Shown here piece after piece: positions 21,284-30,408 of a stretch of DNA of 64,000 bases. The stretch's first letter is position 1. Each line of letters starts with the position of its first letter. This DNA comes from Massilia atriviolacea (GTDB lineage Bacteria > Pseudomonadota > Gammaproteobacteria > Burkholderiales > Burkholderiaceae_D). Where the stretch lies: NCBI RefSeq assembly GCF_003953935.1, contig NZ_RXLQ01000004.1:186001-250000 (forward strand), written 5' to 3'. The notes beneath the pieces are model-generated. The model saw nothing but the letters and a program-made list of their open reading frames with translations. It did no database searches and was not told the origin of the DNA. The translations under genes and the position numbers were made by a program.

Positions 21284-24049
21284 ATGCCAGTTACCAGATC
21301 CAAGACGCACGCCGGCGCCGCCGTGGTGTCCGCATTACTCCTGCTGGGCGCCGTCGGTGCTTGCGGCAAGACCGAAACATCGGCGTCGCTGGTGGCCGAC
21401 GCCAGGCAGTTCATCGCCAAGGGCGACAGCAAGGCCGCCGTGATCCAGCTGAAAAATGCCCTCGTCAAGAACCCGTCCGACGCCGATGCGCGCCTGACCC
21501 TGGGCCTGTTGTATCTCGACACCGGCGACATCCCCTCGGCCGAGAAAGAATTGCGCAAGGCCATCGAACTGGGCGCGCCCAAGGACAAGGCGCTGCCGGC
21601 CCTGGCCAACGCCCTGATGCTGCAGCAGCAATACCAGAAAGTGCTCGACGAAACCGCCGGCGCGGCCGACGCCGACATGCTGGCCCTGCGCGCCGACGCC
21701 AACGCCGGCCTCGGCAAGGCCGACCAGGCCACGGCACTGTACGCCCAGGCGCTGGCCGCCAGGCCGGGCCACGCCGCCGCCCTGATCGGCTCGGCGCGCC
21801 AGGCGCTGGCGCGCAAGGACTTGCCGGAAGCGAACCGCCTGGCCGACGAGGCCGTCAAAAGCAACCCGGCCGACGCCAGCGCCTGGATGTTCAAGGGCGA
21901 CCTGCTGCGCGCCCAGGCCAAGGGCAGCGAAGCGCTGGCCGCCTACGACCAGGTCCTCAAGCTCAAGCCGAACCACCGCTCGGCGCACCTGGAGCGCGCC
22001 TTTGTCGAGATCGCCGCCGGCAAGTTCGACGCCGCCAAGGCCGACCTCGACGCGGCGCGCAAGATCACGCCCAACGCGCTGATGGTGTCCTACGCCCAGG
22101 CCTTGCTCGACTTCACCCAGGGCAAGCATGCCGCCGCCAAGGAAACGCTGCAAAAAATCCTGCGCGTGGCGCCGGAACACATGCCGAGCGTGCTGATGGC
22201 CGGTGCGGTCGAGCACGCGCTCGGCTCGTTGCCGCAGGCCGAACAGCACCTGCGCAAATACCTGGCCGCCATGCCCGAGCACCGCTACGCGCGCAAGCTG
22301 ATGGTCAGCACCCTGCTGAAAATGGGCCAGACCACCGAAGCGCTGGCCCAGCTCGCGCCGATGCTCGATTCCGCCAAGGACGACGTGCAGTTGCTGGCCC
22401 TGGCCGGCGAAGCCCACATGCAGGCGCGCGACTACGCCAAGGCCACCGCCTACTTCGAGCAGGCCAGCGCGCTGGCGCCGGATGCGGCCGGGCTGCGCAC
22501 CTCGCTGGCGCTGGGCAAGCTGGCCACCGGCGACGATGCGCGCGCGGTCAGCGAACTCGAACAGTCGACCCGGCTCGACGCCAAGTCGCCCAAGGCCGCA
22601 GTGCTGCTGGTGATGACGGAACTGCGCCTGAAACGCTACGACAAGGCGCTGGCCGCCGCCAAGGCGCTGGAAGCGACCCAGCCGGCCGACCCGATGGTGC
22701 ACAACCTGAAGGGCGGCGTGTACTTGGGCATGAACGACATGGTCAACGCCCGCGCCAGCTTCGACAAGGCGCTCTCGCTCAAGGCCGATTATTTCCCGGC
22801 CGCCGCCAACCTGGCCCAGCTGGCCATGCGCGAGAAAAAGCCCGAACTGGCGAAACAGCAACTGCTCAGTTTCCTGGAAAAGGACAAGAAGAATGTCGAA
22901 GCCTATTACGCCCTGACCAAGCTGGCGCTGGCGCAAGGGCGCAAGGACGAAGCCAGGCAGTGGCTGGAAAAGGCCAGCAGCGAGAATCCCGAGGCGATCG
23001 GCCCGGCGCGCACCCTGGGCGCGCATTACCTGTCGATCGGCCAGAAAGACAAGGCCCTGACCCTGGCGCGCAAGTTCCAGGTCGCCAATCCGAAAAACCT
23101 GGACCTGCTCGACCTGCTGGGCCAGGCGCAACTGGCGAACGGCGACTTGCCGGGCGCGCTGGATACCTACGGCAAGCTGGTCGGGGCGGCGCCGAAGTCG
23201 GCGATGGCGCATTTCCGCCTGGCGACGGTGCACATCCAGATGAAGAACCTGAGCGCCACCGCCGAGGACCTGAAAAAAGCGCTGGCGCTGCAGCCCGATT
23301 TCGTCGACGCCCAGGTGGCCCAGGCCGAACTGGCCGCGCGCGCCGGCAAGCTCGACGAGGCGCTGGGGATCGCGCGCCAGATCCAGAAACAGCGTCCGAA
23401 AGAAGCGCTCGGCTACCAGCTGGAAGGCAATCTGAGCATGTCGCAGGGCAAGGTTGCGCAAGCGGTTCCCGCGTTCGAGAAAGCCTTCGCCCTGACCCCG
23501 TCGAGCGGCACCCTGATCAAGCTGCACAGCGCCCTGCGCCAGTCCGGCAAGGGCAAGGAAGCCGACGCCCGCCTGGCCAAGGCGGCCGCCGAGCATCCGG
23601 ACGACGTGGCGCTGGGCCTGTACGTGGCCGAGAACGACCTGGCCGGCAAGCGCTACAAGGCGGCCATCGCCGGCCTGGAAGCGGTGCTCAAGCTGGCGCC
23701 GGGCAATGCGGCAGCCTTGAACAACCTGGCCTGGGCCTACCAGCAGGAAAAAGATCCGCGCGCGCTGAAGACCGCCGAACAGGCTTTCGCCCTGGCCGGC
23801 GACAGCGCCGCCGTCGCCGACACGCTGGGCTGGATGCTGGTCGAGCAGGGCGACGCCAAGCGGGGCCTGACCCTGCTGCAAAAGGCGGTCGCGCTGGCGC
23901 CGGAGGCGGCCGACATCCGCTTCCACCTGGCGGCCGGGCTGGCCAGGACGGGTGACAAGGCGGGCGCCAGGCGCGAGCTGGACCGGGTGCTGGCCAGCAA
24001 GAACTTCAGCCAGGTGGAAGAGGCCAGGGCGCTGGCCAGGGAACTGTAA
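21284..24049 (+). CDS. prsT: PrsT-type TPR-repeat lipoprotein, copy 1 (XrtA/PEP-CTERM system)
   Basis: A protein of 921 residues. A lipoprotein signal ends at C27 (VGAC). The rest is about 20-25 tetratricopeptide repeats, with recurring patterns such as ALAAYDQVLKLKPNHRSAHL, LGMNDMVNARASFDKALSL and GNAAALNNLAWAYQQEKDPR. Length and the CGKTETSASLVADARQF start match the PrsT family found with exosortase A polysaccharide loci. It is anchored facing the periplasm and probably scaffolds export or processing; its exact role is unknown. It is followed by a terminator, then by an acyltransferase gene and a second PrsT. Confidence 0.93.
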   Translation: MPVTRSKTHAGAAVVSALLLLGAVGACGKTETSASLVADARQFIAKGDSKAAVIQLKNALVKNPSDADARLTLGLLYLDTGDIPSAEKELRKAIELGAPKDKALPALANALMLQQQYQKVLDETAGAADADMLALRADANAGLGKADQATALYAQALAARPGHAAALIGSARQALARKDLPEANRLADEAVKSNPADASAWMFKGDLLRAQAKGSEALAAYDQVLKLKPNHRSAHLERAFVEIAAGKFDAAKADLDAARKITPNALMVSYAQALLDFTQGKHAAAKETLQKILRVAPEHMPSVLMAGAVEHALGSLPQAEQHLRKYLAAMPEHRYARKLMVSTLLKMGQTTEALAQLAPMLDSAKDDVQLLALAGEAHMQARDYAKATAYFEQASALAPDAAGLRTSLALGKLATGDDARAVSELEQSTRLDAKSPKAAVLLVMTELRLKRYDKALAAAKALEATQPADPMVHNLKGGVYLGMNDMVNARASFDKALSLKADYFPAAANLAQLAMREKKPELAKQQLLSFLEKDKKNVEAYYALTKLALAQGRKDEARQWLEKASSENPEAIGPARTLGAHYLSIGQKDKALTLARKFQVANPKNLDLLDLLGQAQLANGDLPGALDTYGKLVGAAPKSAMAHFRLATVHIQMKNLSATAEDLKKALALQPDFVDAQVAQAELAARAGKLDEALGIARQIQKQRPKEALGYQLEGNLSMSQGKVAQAVPAFEKAFALTPSSGTLIKLHSALRQSGKGKEADARLAKAAAEHPDDVALGLYVAENDLAGKRYKAAIAGLEAVLKLAPGNAAALNNLAWAYQQEKDPRALKTAEQAFALAGDSAAVADTLGWMLVEQGDAKRGLTLLQKAVALAPEAADIRFHLAAGLARTGDKAGARRELDRVLASKNFSQVEEARALAREL

Positions 24050-24074
24050 GCCAGCTGCCTCGCACTAGAAGCGC

Positions 24075-24136
24075 GCAGCGGCAGGCGCCGCTGCCTCGAA
24101 CCGTCGTTTCCGGCCATGCCGGGAACGGCGGTTTTT
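24075..24136 (+). terminator. Two hairpins after the first PrsT gene
   Basis: GCAGCGGC-AGGC-GCCGCTGC (24075-24094) is followed by a 16-base stem with two G-U pairs (AACCGTCGTTTCC...GGGAACGGCGGTT, 24099-24133) and a T-run. The second is a good Rho-independent terminator, so PrsT copy 1 and the acyltransferase are probably separate transcripts. Confidence 0.85.
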
Positions 24137-24166
24137 GCTTTTGGGGGGAAGTCAATCGCGGCGTGC

Positions 24167-24182
24167 CGGGCCGGCTGTTGCA
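24167..24182 (+). promoter_or_regulatory. Weak sigma-54 promoter candidate before the first acyltransferase
   Basis: CGGGCC-GGCTG-TTGCA keeps the GG-N10-GC spacing and a perfect TTGC at -12, but the -24 half matches TGGCAC poorly. It lies about 115 bases before the start codon, in AT-rich surroundings on its right. It could occur by chance in GC-rich DNA. Confidence 0.3.
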
Positions 24183-24298
24183 TATTTGCGAAGAAAATTT
24201 AATTGTCTCCCCGCATCTTGCGCACGATGTTAGGATAGCCTAGTTAACAATATGTTACTGAATTCGCAGCTTGGACAATATCTTCGGGATCATAGTCG

Positions 24299-25063
24299 AT
24301 GGATCAGTTTCTCAATAATCTTGAAACAACTCGTTTCAATTTTCCCGCGCCCGATACTGGCAATCTTGGCAGTCACTGCGTTTTTGTGGAAGACTATTCT
24401 GATAACATCTCCGAGATGACGATCAATACACGAAGCTTCGGGATTCGCGTTGCCGACACCGAAGAAGGGCGTAACCGGGCTAGCATGCTCATCAACAAGA
24501 TGTATGCCTGGCGCGGTTATGCCGGTACCCATCGGCTCGAAGACAATCCCAACCAGATCACCCTGTCGGCCTTCGACAAGGGCGACGTCATCGGCACCGT
24601 CACCCTCGGGGTCGACTCCCCGGTCGGCATCCTGGCCGACGAAGTGTTCAAGGACCACATCGACGAATTCCGCGCGCGCGGCGCCAAGGTGTGCGAAATC
24701 AGCAAGCTGGCGTTCGACCCCACGGTGCGCTCCAAGTTCGCGCTCGGTTCGCTGTTCCACATCCTGTACATCTACGCCCATCATATTTACCAGTGCACGG
24801 ATGCGTTTATCGAGATAAATCCGCGTCACCGGCGCTATTATGAACACATGCTCGGTTTTCGCACCCAAAGCGGGGTGCGCATCAATCCGCGCGTCGACGC
24901 GCCCGCGCATCTGCTCTGGCTCAGCCTCGATTTCATGGGGGCCGAGATCGAGCGCCTGGGCGGCGTGCACGACGATGCGGGTACCGAACGCTCGCTGTAC
25001 CCCTATTTTTTCTCGAAGCGCGAGGAAGCCGGCATCGCCGACCGCCTGCTGTCGATCGGCTAG
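24299..25063 (+). CDS. PEP-CTERM/exosortase-associated N-acyltransferase (FeeM-like), copy 1
   Basis: A protein of 254 residues. It matches the group of GNAT-fold acyltransferases tied to PEP-CTERM/exosortase loci and related to N-acyl amino acid synthases (FeeM): FGIRVADTEEGRNRASMLIN, ITLSAFDKGDVIGTVTLGVD, then CEISKLAFDP and INPRHRRYYEHMLGF. The conserved Arg-His-Arg-Arg-x-Tyr and the Glu in EISKL are likely active-site or acyl-ACP contacts. It probably transfers a fatty acyl chain to an amino group, either a free amino acid or an unknown acceptor. It lies between two PrsT genes, 80 bases before the second. Confidence 0.87.
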   Translation: MDQFLNNLETTRFNFPAPDTGNLGSHCVFVEDYSDNISEMTINTRSFGIRVADTEEGRNRASMLINKMYAWRGYAGTHRLEDNPNQITLSAFDKGDVIGTVTLGVDSPVGILADEVFKDHIDEFRARGAKVCEISKLAFDPTVRSKFALGSLFHILYIYAHHIYQCTDAFIEINPRHRRYYEHMLGFRTQSGVRINPRVDAPAHLLWLSLDFMGAEIERLGGVHDDAGTERSLYPYFFSKREEAGIADRLLSIG

Positions 25064-25143
25064 CCGCGGCTGTCCGCGGCGCTTCATTCTCGCAATCGGC
25101 GGGCGGCGCCATCGCGCCACCGCCCTGTAACAACAGGATCGTC

Positions 25144-27915
25144 ATGTCAACGCAAGCGCATTCCCTGGCCGGCGCCGCCGCCCTTACCACCGTCCTTATG
25201 CTTGCTGCATTGGGTGGCTGCGGCAAGACCGAAACGGCGGCCAGCCTGCTGGCCGACGCCAGGCAGTTCCAGCAACGGGGCGACCATGTGTCGGCCCTGA
25301 TCCAGCTCAAGAACGCCGTCGCCAGGAACCCGCGCGACCCCGAAGCGCGCCTGGCGCTGGGCGAAGCCTATAACAAGCTGGGCGACGCCGTCTCGGCCGA
25401 GAAGGAAGTGCGCAAGGCCATGGAGCTGGGCATGGCGCCCGAGCGGACCTTGCCCGAACTGTTGCTGGCGCAACTGTTCCAGGGCGAGTTCCAGAAAGTC
25501 GTCGACGCCACCGCCGACAGCGCCTACACCGCCAACGTCAAGGTGCTCAGCCAGCGCGGCACCGCCTTCTACCAGCTCGGCAAGCGCGCCGAAGCGGCCG
25601 AGACCTTCGAACGCGCCCTCAAGCTCGATCCCGGCTACCCGGTCGCCCTGATGGGCCTGGCGAATATCGCCCTGGCCGGCGCCGACAAGGCGGGCGCGGC
25701 GCGCTACGTGGCGCAGGCGGTCGAGAAGAACCCGAAGGATGTGGCGAGCTGGCTGTTCAAGGGGGACTTCGAACGTTCCCAGGGCCGCCCGGCCGAGGCG
25801 CTGGCCGCCTACGACCAGGTGCTGGCGCTGGAACCGGGCAGCGCCGGCGCCCACCTGCAGAAGGCCTATCTGTTCATCGCCGAACGGCGCTATCCCGAGG
25901 CGGCCGTGTCGCTGGCCGCCGCCAAAAAAAGCGCGCCCAAGAACCTGATGGTGACCTATGCCCAGGCCTTGCTCGACTTTACCCAGGGCAAGCACGCGGC
26001 CGCGCTCGAATCGCTGCAGCAGGTGCTGCGCGTGGCGCCCGAGCACATGCCCTCGGTGCTGCTGGCCGGCGCCGTGCACTTCAGCCTCAAGTCGCTGCCG
26101 CAAGCCGAGCAGCACCTGAAGAAATACCACGAAGCCCATCCCGACAACGATTACGCGCGCAAGCTGCTGGCCTCGACCCGCATCGCCGCGGGCGACGCCA
26201 AGGGCGCCATCGCGGTGCTGGCGCCGGTGCTGGCCGCCTCCCAGGATCCCCAGCTGCTGGCGATCGCCGGCAAGGCCTACACCGACAACCGCGACTTCGG
26301 CAAGGCCACCGCGCTGCTGGAGCGGGCCAGCTCGCTCGACCCGAAAAAGGCGCAGCTGCGCACCGCCCTCGGCTTGAGCAAGCTGGAGCAGGGCGAGGAA
26401 GCGCGCGCCCTGTCCGAACTGGAACTGGCCAGCACGCTCGACCAGACCACCAGCACCGCCGGCACCACCCTGGCCATGACGGCCTTGCGCCTGAACCAGT
26501 TCGACAAGGCCCTGGAGGCGCTGGCCCCGCTGGAGGTGCGCAATCCGGGCGACCCGATGATCCTCAACCTCAAGGGCCTGGCGCTGCTCGGCAAGAAAGA
26601 CCAGGCCGGGGCGCGCATCGCCTTCGAAAAAGCGCTCAGCCTGCATCCGGATTTCTTCCCGGCGGTCGACAACCTGGCGCGCCTGGACATGCAGGCCAGC
26701 AACCTGGACGCCACCCGGCGCCGCTACGAAGCCTTCCTGGCCAAGTACCCGAATAACGTCGAGGCCCTGACCGCGCTCGGCGCCATGGCCGTGGCCCAGC
26801 GCCGCCTGCCCGAAGCGGGCACCCTGCTCGAACGCGCCAACGCGGTCGATCCGGCCGCGGTCGGCCCGGCCATCGTGCTGGCCAATCACTATGTGCGCAT
26901 GGGCCAGGCCGCCAAGGCCCTGACCCTGGTGCGCAAGCTGCTGGTGGCCAATCCGGACAATCCGGCCGTGCTCGACCTGCTCGGCCAGCTGCAGGTCGCC
27001 ACCGGCGACAATGGCAGCGCCATGGAAAGCTTCACCAAGCTGACCGTGGCCGCGCCGCAATCGGCGCAAGCGCATTACCGGCTCGGCGCGGCCCACGCGG
27101 CGATGAACAACCTGCCCTCGGCCAGCGCCTCGCTCAAGCGCGCCCTGGCGCTGCAGCCCGACTACCTGGACGCCCAGCTGGCGCTGGCGGCCGCCCACTT
27201 GCGCCAGAAACAGTTCAACGATGCCCTCGGCGTGGCGCGCGGCATGCAGAAAATGCATGCCAGGCTGCCGGTCGGCTATGTGGCCGAAGCCGACGTTCTG
27301 TTGGTACAAGGTAACACCGCCGCCGCCATCCCCCTGTACGAGAAAGCCTTTTCGTTGGGCAACAATGCCGAGCTGCTGATCAAGCTCTACGAATCCTTGC
27401 GCATCGGCGGCAGGGGCAAGGAAGCCGATGCCAAGGTGCAGCAATGGCGCGCGGCCCATCCGGACGACCTCAAGGTGCCGGGTTACCTGGGAGAGCAGTA
27501 TATTTCCAATAAAAAATATCAATTAGCAATTACGGAATTTGAAGCCATACTGAAGAAGTCACCCGGCTATCCGAGCGCCCTGAACAATCTGGCGGTGGCC
27601 TACGAGCTGGCCGGCGATGCGCGCGCACTGCCGGCCGCCGAAGCGGCTTACCAGGCGCTGCCGGGCAACCCGGCGGTGATGGATACCCTGGGCTGGGTGC
27701 TGGTGCAGCAGGGCGAGCTGGGGCGCGGCCTGCCGCTGCTGCGCGAAGCGAGCGCGAGGCTGCCGGGGGTGCCGGAAATCCGCCTGCACCTGGCGCGCGC
27801 CCTGATCAAGGCCAAGCAGCCGGCCGAGGCACGCAAGGAACTTGAAATTTTGCTGGAGAGACACAAGCAATTTCCGCAACGCGAGGACGCGCGGGATTTG
27901 CTCAAACAACTATAA
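25144..27915 (+). CDS. prsT: PrsT-type TPR-repeat lipoprotein, copy 2 (XrtA/PEP-CTERM system)
   Basis: A protein of 923 residues with lipobox LGGC (C26), then TPR repeats throughout. It aligns end to end with copy 1: the CGKTETAASLLADARQF start, VTYAQALLDFTQGKHAA, RVAPEHMPSVLLAGA and the NPAVMDTLGWVLVQQGELG end are near-identical positions. The middle has diverged, so the duplication is not recent. A short AT-rich stretch near 27500-27545 (SNKKYQLAITEFEAIL) departs from local codon use. It is followed after 43 bases by a second acyltransferase and is probably co-transcribed with it. Confidence 0.93.
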   Translation: MSTQAHSLAGAAALTTVLMLAALGGCGKTETAASLLADARQFQQRGDHVSALIQLKNAVARNPRDPEARLALGEAYNKLGDAVSAEKEVRKAMELGMAPERTLPELLLAQLFQGEFQKVVDATADSAYTANVKVLSQRGTAFYQLGKRAEAAETFERALKLDPGYPVALMGLANIALAGADKAGAARYVAQAVEKNPKDVASWLFKGDFERSQGRPAEALAAYDQVLALEPGSAGAHLQKAYLFIAERRYPEAAVSLAAAKKSAPKNLMVTYAQALLDFTQGKHAAALESLQQVLRVAPEHMPSVLLAGAVHFSLKSLPQAEQHLKKYHEAHPDNDYARKLLASTRIAAGDAKGAIAVLAPVLAASQDPQLLAIAGKAYTDNRDFGKATALLERASSLDPKKAQLRTALGLSKLEQGEEARALSELELASTLDQTTSTAGTTLAMTALRLNQFDKALEALAPLEVRNPGDPMILNLKGLALLGKKDQAGARIAFEKALSLHPDFFPAVDNLARLDMQASNLDATRRRYEAFLAKYPNNVEALTALGAMAVAQRRLPEAGTLLERANAVDPAAVGPAIVLANHYVRMGQAAKALTLVRKLLVANPDNPAVLDLLGQLQVATGDNGSAMESFTKLTVAAPQSAQAHYRLGAAHAAMNNLPSASASLKRALALQPDYLDAQLALAAAHLRQKQFNDALGVARGMQKMHARLPVGYVAEADVLLVQGNTAAAIPLYEKAFSLGNNAELLIKLYESLRIGGRGKEADAKVQQWRAAHPDDLKVPGYLGEQYISNKKYQLAITEFEAILKKSPGYPSALNNLAVAYELAGDARALPAAEAAYQALPGNPAVMDTLGWVLVQQGELGRGLPLLREASARLPGVPEIRLHLARALIKAKQPAEARKELEILLERHKQFPQREDARDLLKQL

Positions 27916-27958
27916 AGCGGCCGCACGCGCAGGCGGCCGGGCCACAGGGAGTTTTCAC

Positions 27959-28726
27959 ATGAATGCAGAGCACGACGCAGTGGAAGCGATGGGCAAGGAA
28001 CAGGCCCGTCTCGAGTCGTCCTACGTGGTCGGCGGCGAAGACGACGGGGGGGCGGCGGACGGCAGCCGCCTGATCGGCAATTTCAAGGACAACGACCGCA
28101 CCTTCGGCATCCGCCTGGCCGATACCGACGAGGGCCGCAATTCGGCCAGCCTGCTGATCAGCAAGATGTACGCCATGCGCGGCTACAACGTGGCCAAGAT
28201 GGAAAGGGATCCGAACCGCATCACCCTGTCGGCCTCGGACAAGGGCAGCGTGATCGGCACCGTGACCCTGGGCCTCGATTCCGAGCGCGGCATCCTGGCC
28301 GACGAAATCTTCCGCGACCATGTCGACGCCTACCGCGCGCGCGGCGCGAAGTTATGCGAAATCACCAAGCTGGCCTTCGATCCGCAGGTCAAGTCGAAGA
28401 TGGCGCTGGCGGCCCTGTTCCACACCCTGTTCATCTACGCGCGCTACATCCACGGCCGCACCGACGTGCTGATCGAAGTCAATCCGCGCCACCGGCGCTT
28501 TTACCAGACCATGCTCGACTTCCAGGACCAGGCCGAGCTGCGCCACAACACCCGGGTCGACGCCCCCGCCTACCTGATGTGGCTCAGCGTCGAGCACATG
28601 GCGCAGCAGATCCGGCGCATGGGCGGCACCAGCAGCCATCCCGGCACCGAACGCTCCCTGTATCCGTATTTTTTCTCGCAGCGCGAGGAAGAAGGGATCG
28701 CCAACCGCCTGATCAAGCTCGGCTAG
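27959..28726 (+). CDS. PEP-CTERM/exosortase-associated N-acyltransferase (FeeM-like), copy 2
   Basis: A protein of 255 residues from ATG 27959, with AGGGAG upstream; reading frames opening earlier run into the PrsT gene. It is a clear paralogue of the gene at 24299: FGIRLADTDEGRNSASLLIS, ITLSASDKGSVIGTVTLGLD, CEITKLAFDP, VNPRHRRFYQTMLDF and a shared end SLYPYFFSQREEEGIANRL. The N-terminal 45 residues differ and are charged. Same expected chemistry as copy 1; the two could differ in acyl chain or acceptor. Its 3' end overlaps the convergent oxidase gene by 14 bases. Confidence 0.87.
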   Translation: MNAEHDAVEAMGKEQARLESSYVVGGEDDGGAADGSRLIGNFKDNDRTFGIRLADTDEGRNSASLLISKMYAMRGYNVAKMERDPNRITLSASDKGSVIGTVTLGLDSERGILADEIFRDHVDAYRARGAKLCEITKLAFDPQVKSKMALAALFHTLFIYARYIHGRTDVLIEVNPRHRRFYQTMLDFQDQAELRHNTRVDAPAYLMWLSVEHMAQQIRRMGGTSSHPGTERSLYPYFFSQREEEGIANRLIKLG

Positions 28727-30290
28727 CCCGCGGCTGGGCATCGTAGCGCCCCGGCGCGATGATGCTGTCCGGGTCGAGCCGGGTCTTGAGCGAGTGGATG
28801 ACGGCCCAGTAATGCGGGTCGCGCCGCACGATGGCGGCCATCATGTCGGCGCGCGCGCGGTACACTTCCAGCCCCATCTCGTGGATCTTGTCGAGCAGGC
28901 GGTCGGCGCAGTAATGGGCGCGCTTGACCCCGTCCAGGTTGCTGCGGTCGAACAGCAGGTTGATCACCGCCACCAGCGAGGTCGGGGTCTCGATGTTGAT
29001 GGTGATGTACAGGGTGTCGTGGTAGTGGCGCGCCGCCGTCTTCTTCATTTCGGTGATGAAATGGTCGACGAAGGCGCCGTCCAGCGGCAGAGCCGGATTG
29101 ATGAACAGCAAGCCGCAATTCGACTGGTCGAGCTGGGCGGCCTTGAGGTCGGCGCGCCCGAATTTCCACAGCAGATTATCGATCGCCGCATCGGTCGGCA
29201 CCCCCAGCGCCAGCGTGTGCAGGGGCCGGATGGCCGAGATCGCGGCCGCGTTGGCGCGCGCCGCCGGGATGAAGCGCAGCCGGTGCGCCACCGCGTAGGC
29301 CGTGTCCAGCAGCTGGTGGGTGATCGGGCGCACCTGCGCCAGCCCCTTCATGCGGCGCCGGATCTCGACCAGGTTGGCCCTGACCTGGGCCTTGGTGCCG
29401 GTGATCGCGCCCAGGCTGGCCCACTCGCCCGGCGCGATCAGGTCCATCACGCTCTCGGCTTCGGCAAAGGCGCGCTCGGGCGTGTAGTCGCATTGCTCTT
29501 CCAGGTAGCGCGTCACGCCGTAGGCCAGGGTGGCGTGGGTGCGCGCGCGGTTGGCGATGTGGGTGACCGACTCGATCAGGCCTTCGCGCTTGCAGTTGGC
29601 CAATTCGTCGATAAAGGCCGGCAAATCCGCTTCGCGCCGCAGCGACAGCGACAGCGCCACCTGCCTGGGGCGCTTGGGCACCAGGCGGAAACAGGCGCTG
29701 ACCACGATGCCGAAATTACTCTGGAAAAAAAGTCCATCGATCATCGGCCCCAGGCCGTAGGGATTGCTGGTGCCCAGCGGCGAGCGCTTCAGGCGGCGGA
29801 ACCCGGTGCGCAGCAGCTTGCCGGTGCCGCACACCACGGCCAGCCCGAACAGGTCTTCCTTGCGCGGCCCGAAGTAGCCGACCCCGCGGTCGAGCGCATT
29901 GCCGATGATGCTGGTGGCGCGCGCCGAGCCTGTGACATTGAAGGTCAGGTTCGGGTGGTGTTCTTCGAGGAAATCGTACAGCATGCCCTGCGTCACGCCC
30001 GGGCCGATCACGGCCACCGGCAGGACCCGGCCGTTGCGTTTGTCGACCGTCATGCGGATCGTGTTCAGGGCGCCCAGGTCGACCAGCAGGCTGCCGGCCG
30101 CGGTGGGCGACTTGCCGCCGTAGCCGAAGTTCAGGCCGGTGGAGAAGGGATACAGCGGGGTGCCGTTCTTGCGCGCTGCGCGCACCAGCTTGATGACCTC
30201 GCGCACGCTGGCCGGGCGCACCTGGCCGCGCACATCGGTGGCGCGGCCGGTGATGTTATTGCTCGGATGCTCGCTCTGGGTGTAGGCCAT
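28713..30290 (-). CDS. FAD-linked oxidase (vanillyl-alcohol oxidase/PCMH fold)
   Basis: A protein of 525 residues. The PCMH-type FAD-binding domain covers about 30-235: PLYPFSTGLNFGYGGKSP, LLVDLGALN, PVAVIGPGVTQGMLYDFLEE, NVTGSARATSIIGNALDRG and GLFFQSNFGIV. The C-terminal substrate-binding domain covers about 240-500 and ends in PDSIIAPGRY, the family's usual close. No signal peptide is visible, so it is cytoplasmic. It could oxidise an aromatic, alcohol or amine substrate. It is convergent with and overlaps the second acyltransferase, and it faces the PEP-CTERM gene. A role in modifying the acyl-amine product is only a guess. Confidence 0.85.
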   Translation of the reverse strand: MAYTQSEHPSNNITGRATDVRGQVRPASVREVIKLVRAARKNGTPLYPFSTGLNFGYGGKSPTAAGSLLVDLGALNTIRMTVDKRNGRVLPVAVIGPGVTQGMLYDFLEEHHPNLTFNVTGSARATSIIGNALDRGVGYFGPRKEDLFGLAVVCGTGKLLRTGFRRLKRSPLGTSNPYGLGPMIDGLFFQSNFGIVVSACFRLVPKRPRQVALSLSLRREADLPAFIDELANCKREGLIESVTHIANRARTHATLAYGVTRYLEEQCDYTPERAFAEAESVMDLIAPGEWASLGAITGTKAQVRANLVEIRRRMKGLAQVRPITHQLLDTAYAVAHRLRFIPAARANAAAISAIRPLHTLALGVPTDAAIDNLLWKFGRADLKAAQLDQSNCGLLFINPALPLDGAFVDHFITEMKKTAARHYHDTLYITINIETPTSLVAVINLLFDRSNLDGVKRAHYCADRLLDKIHEMGLEVYRARADMMAAIVRRDPHYWAVIHSLKTRLDPDSIIAPGRYDAQPRASRA

Positions 30291-30320
30291 TTATGCATTA
30301 TCGCTTAAAAGTGCCTGGAG

Positions 30321-30356
30321 AAAAGCAAACGACCCGGCGCCGGAGCGCTCGGGTCG
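30321..30356 (-). terminator. Terminator after the PEP-CTERM protein gene
   Basis: The minus strand folds into CGACCCG / CGGGTCG plus an inner GCGC / GCGC with one bulged base and a four-base loop, then TTTGCTTTT. It lies about 50 bases beyond the stop codon and before the oxidase start. Confidence 0.75.
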
Positions 30357-30408
30357 TGTGTGGCATGCAGCCTGCGCGCCGGACCCAGGCCCGGTGCGCA
30401 CAGCGCTC

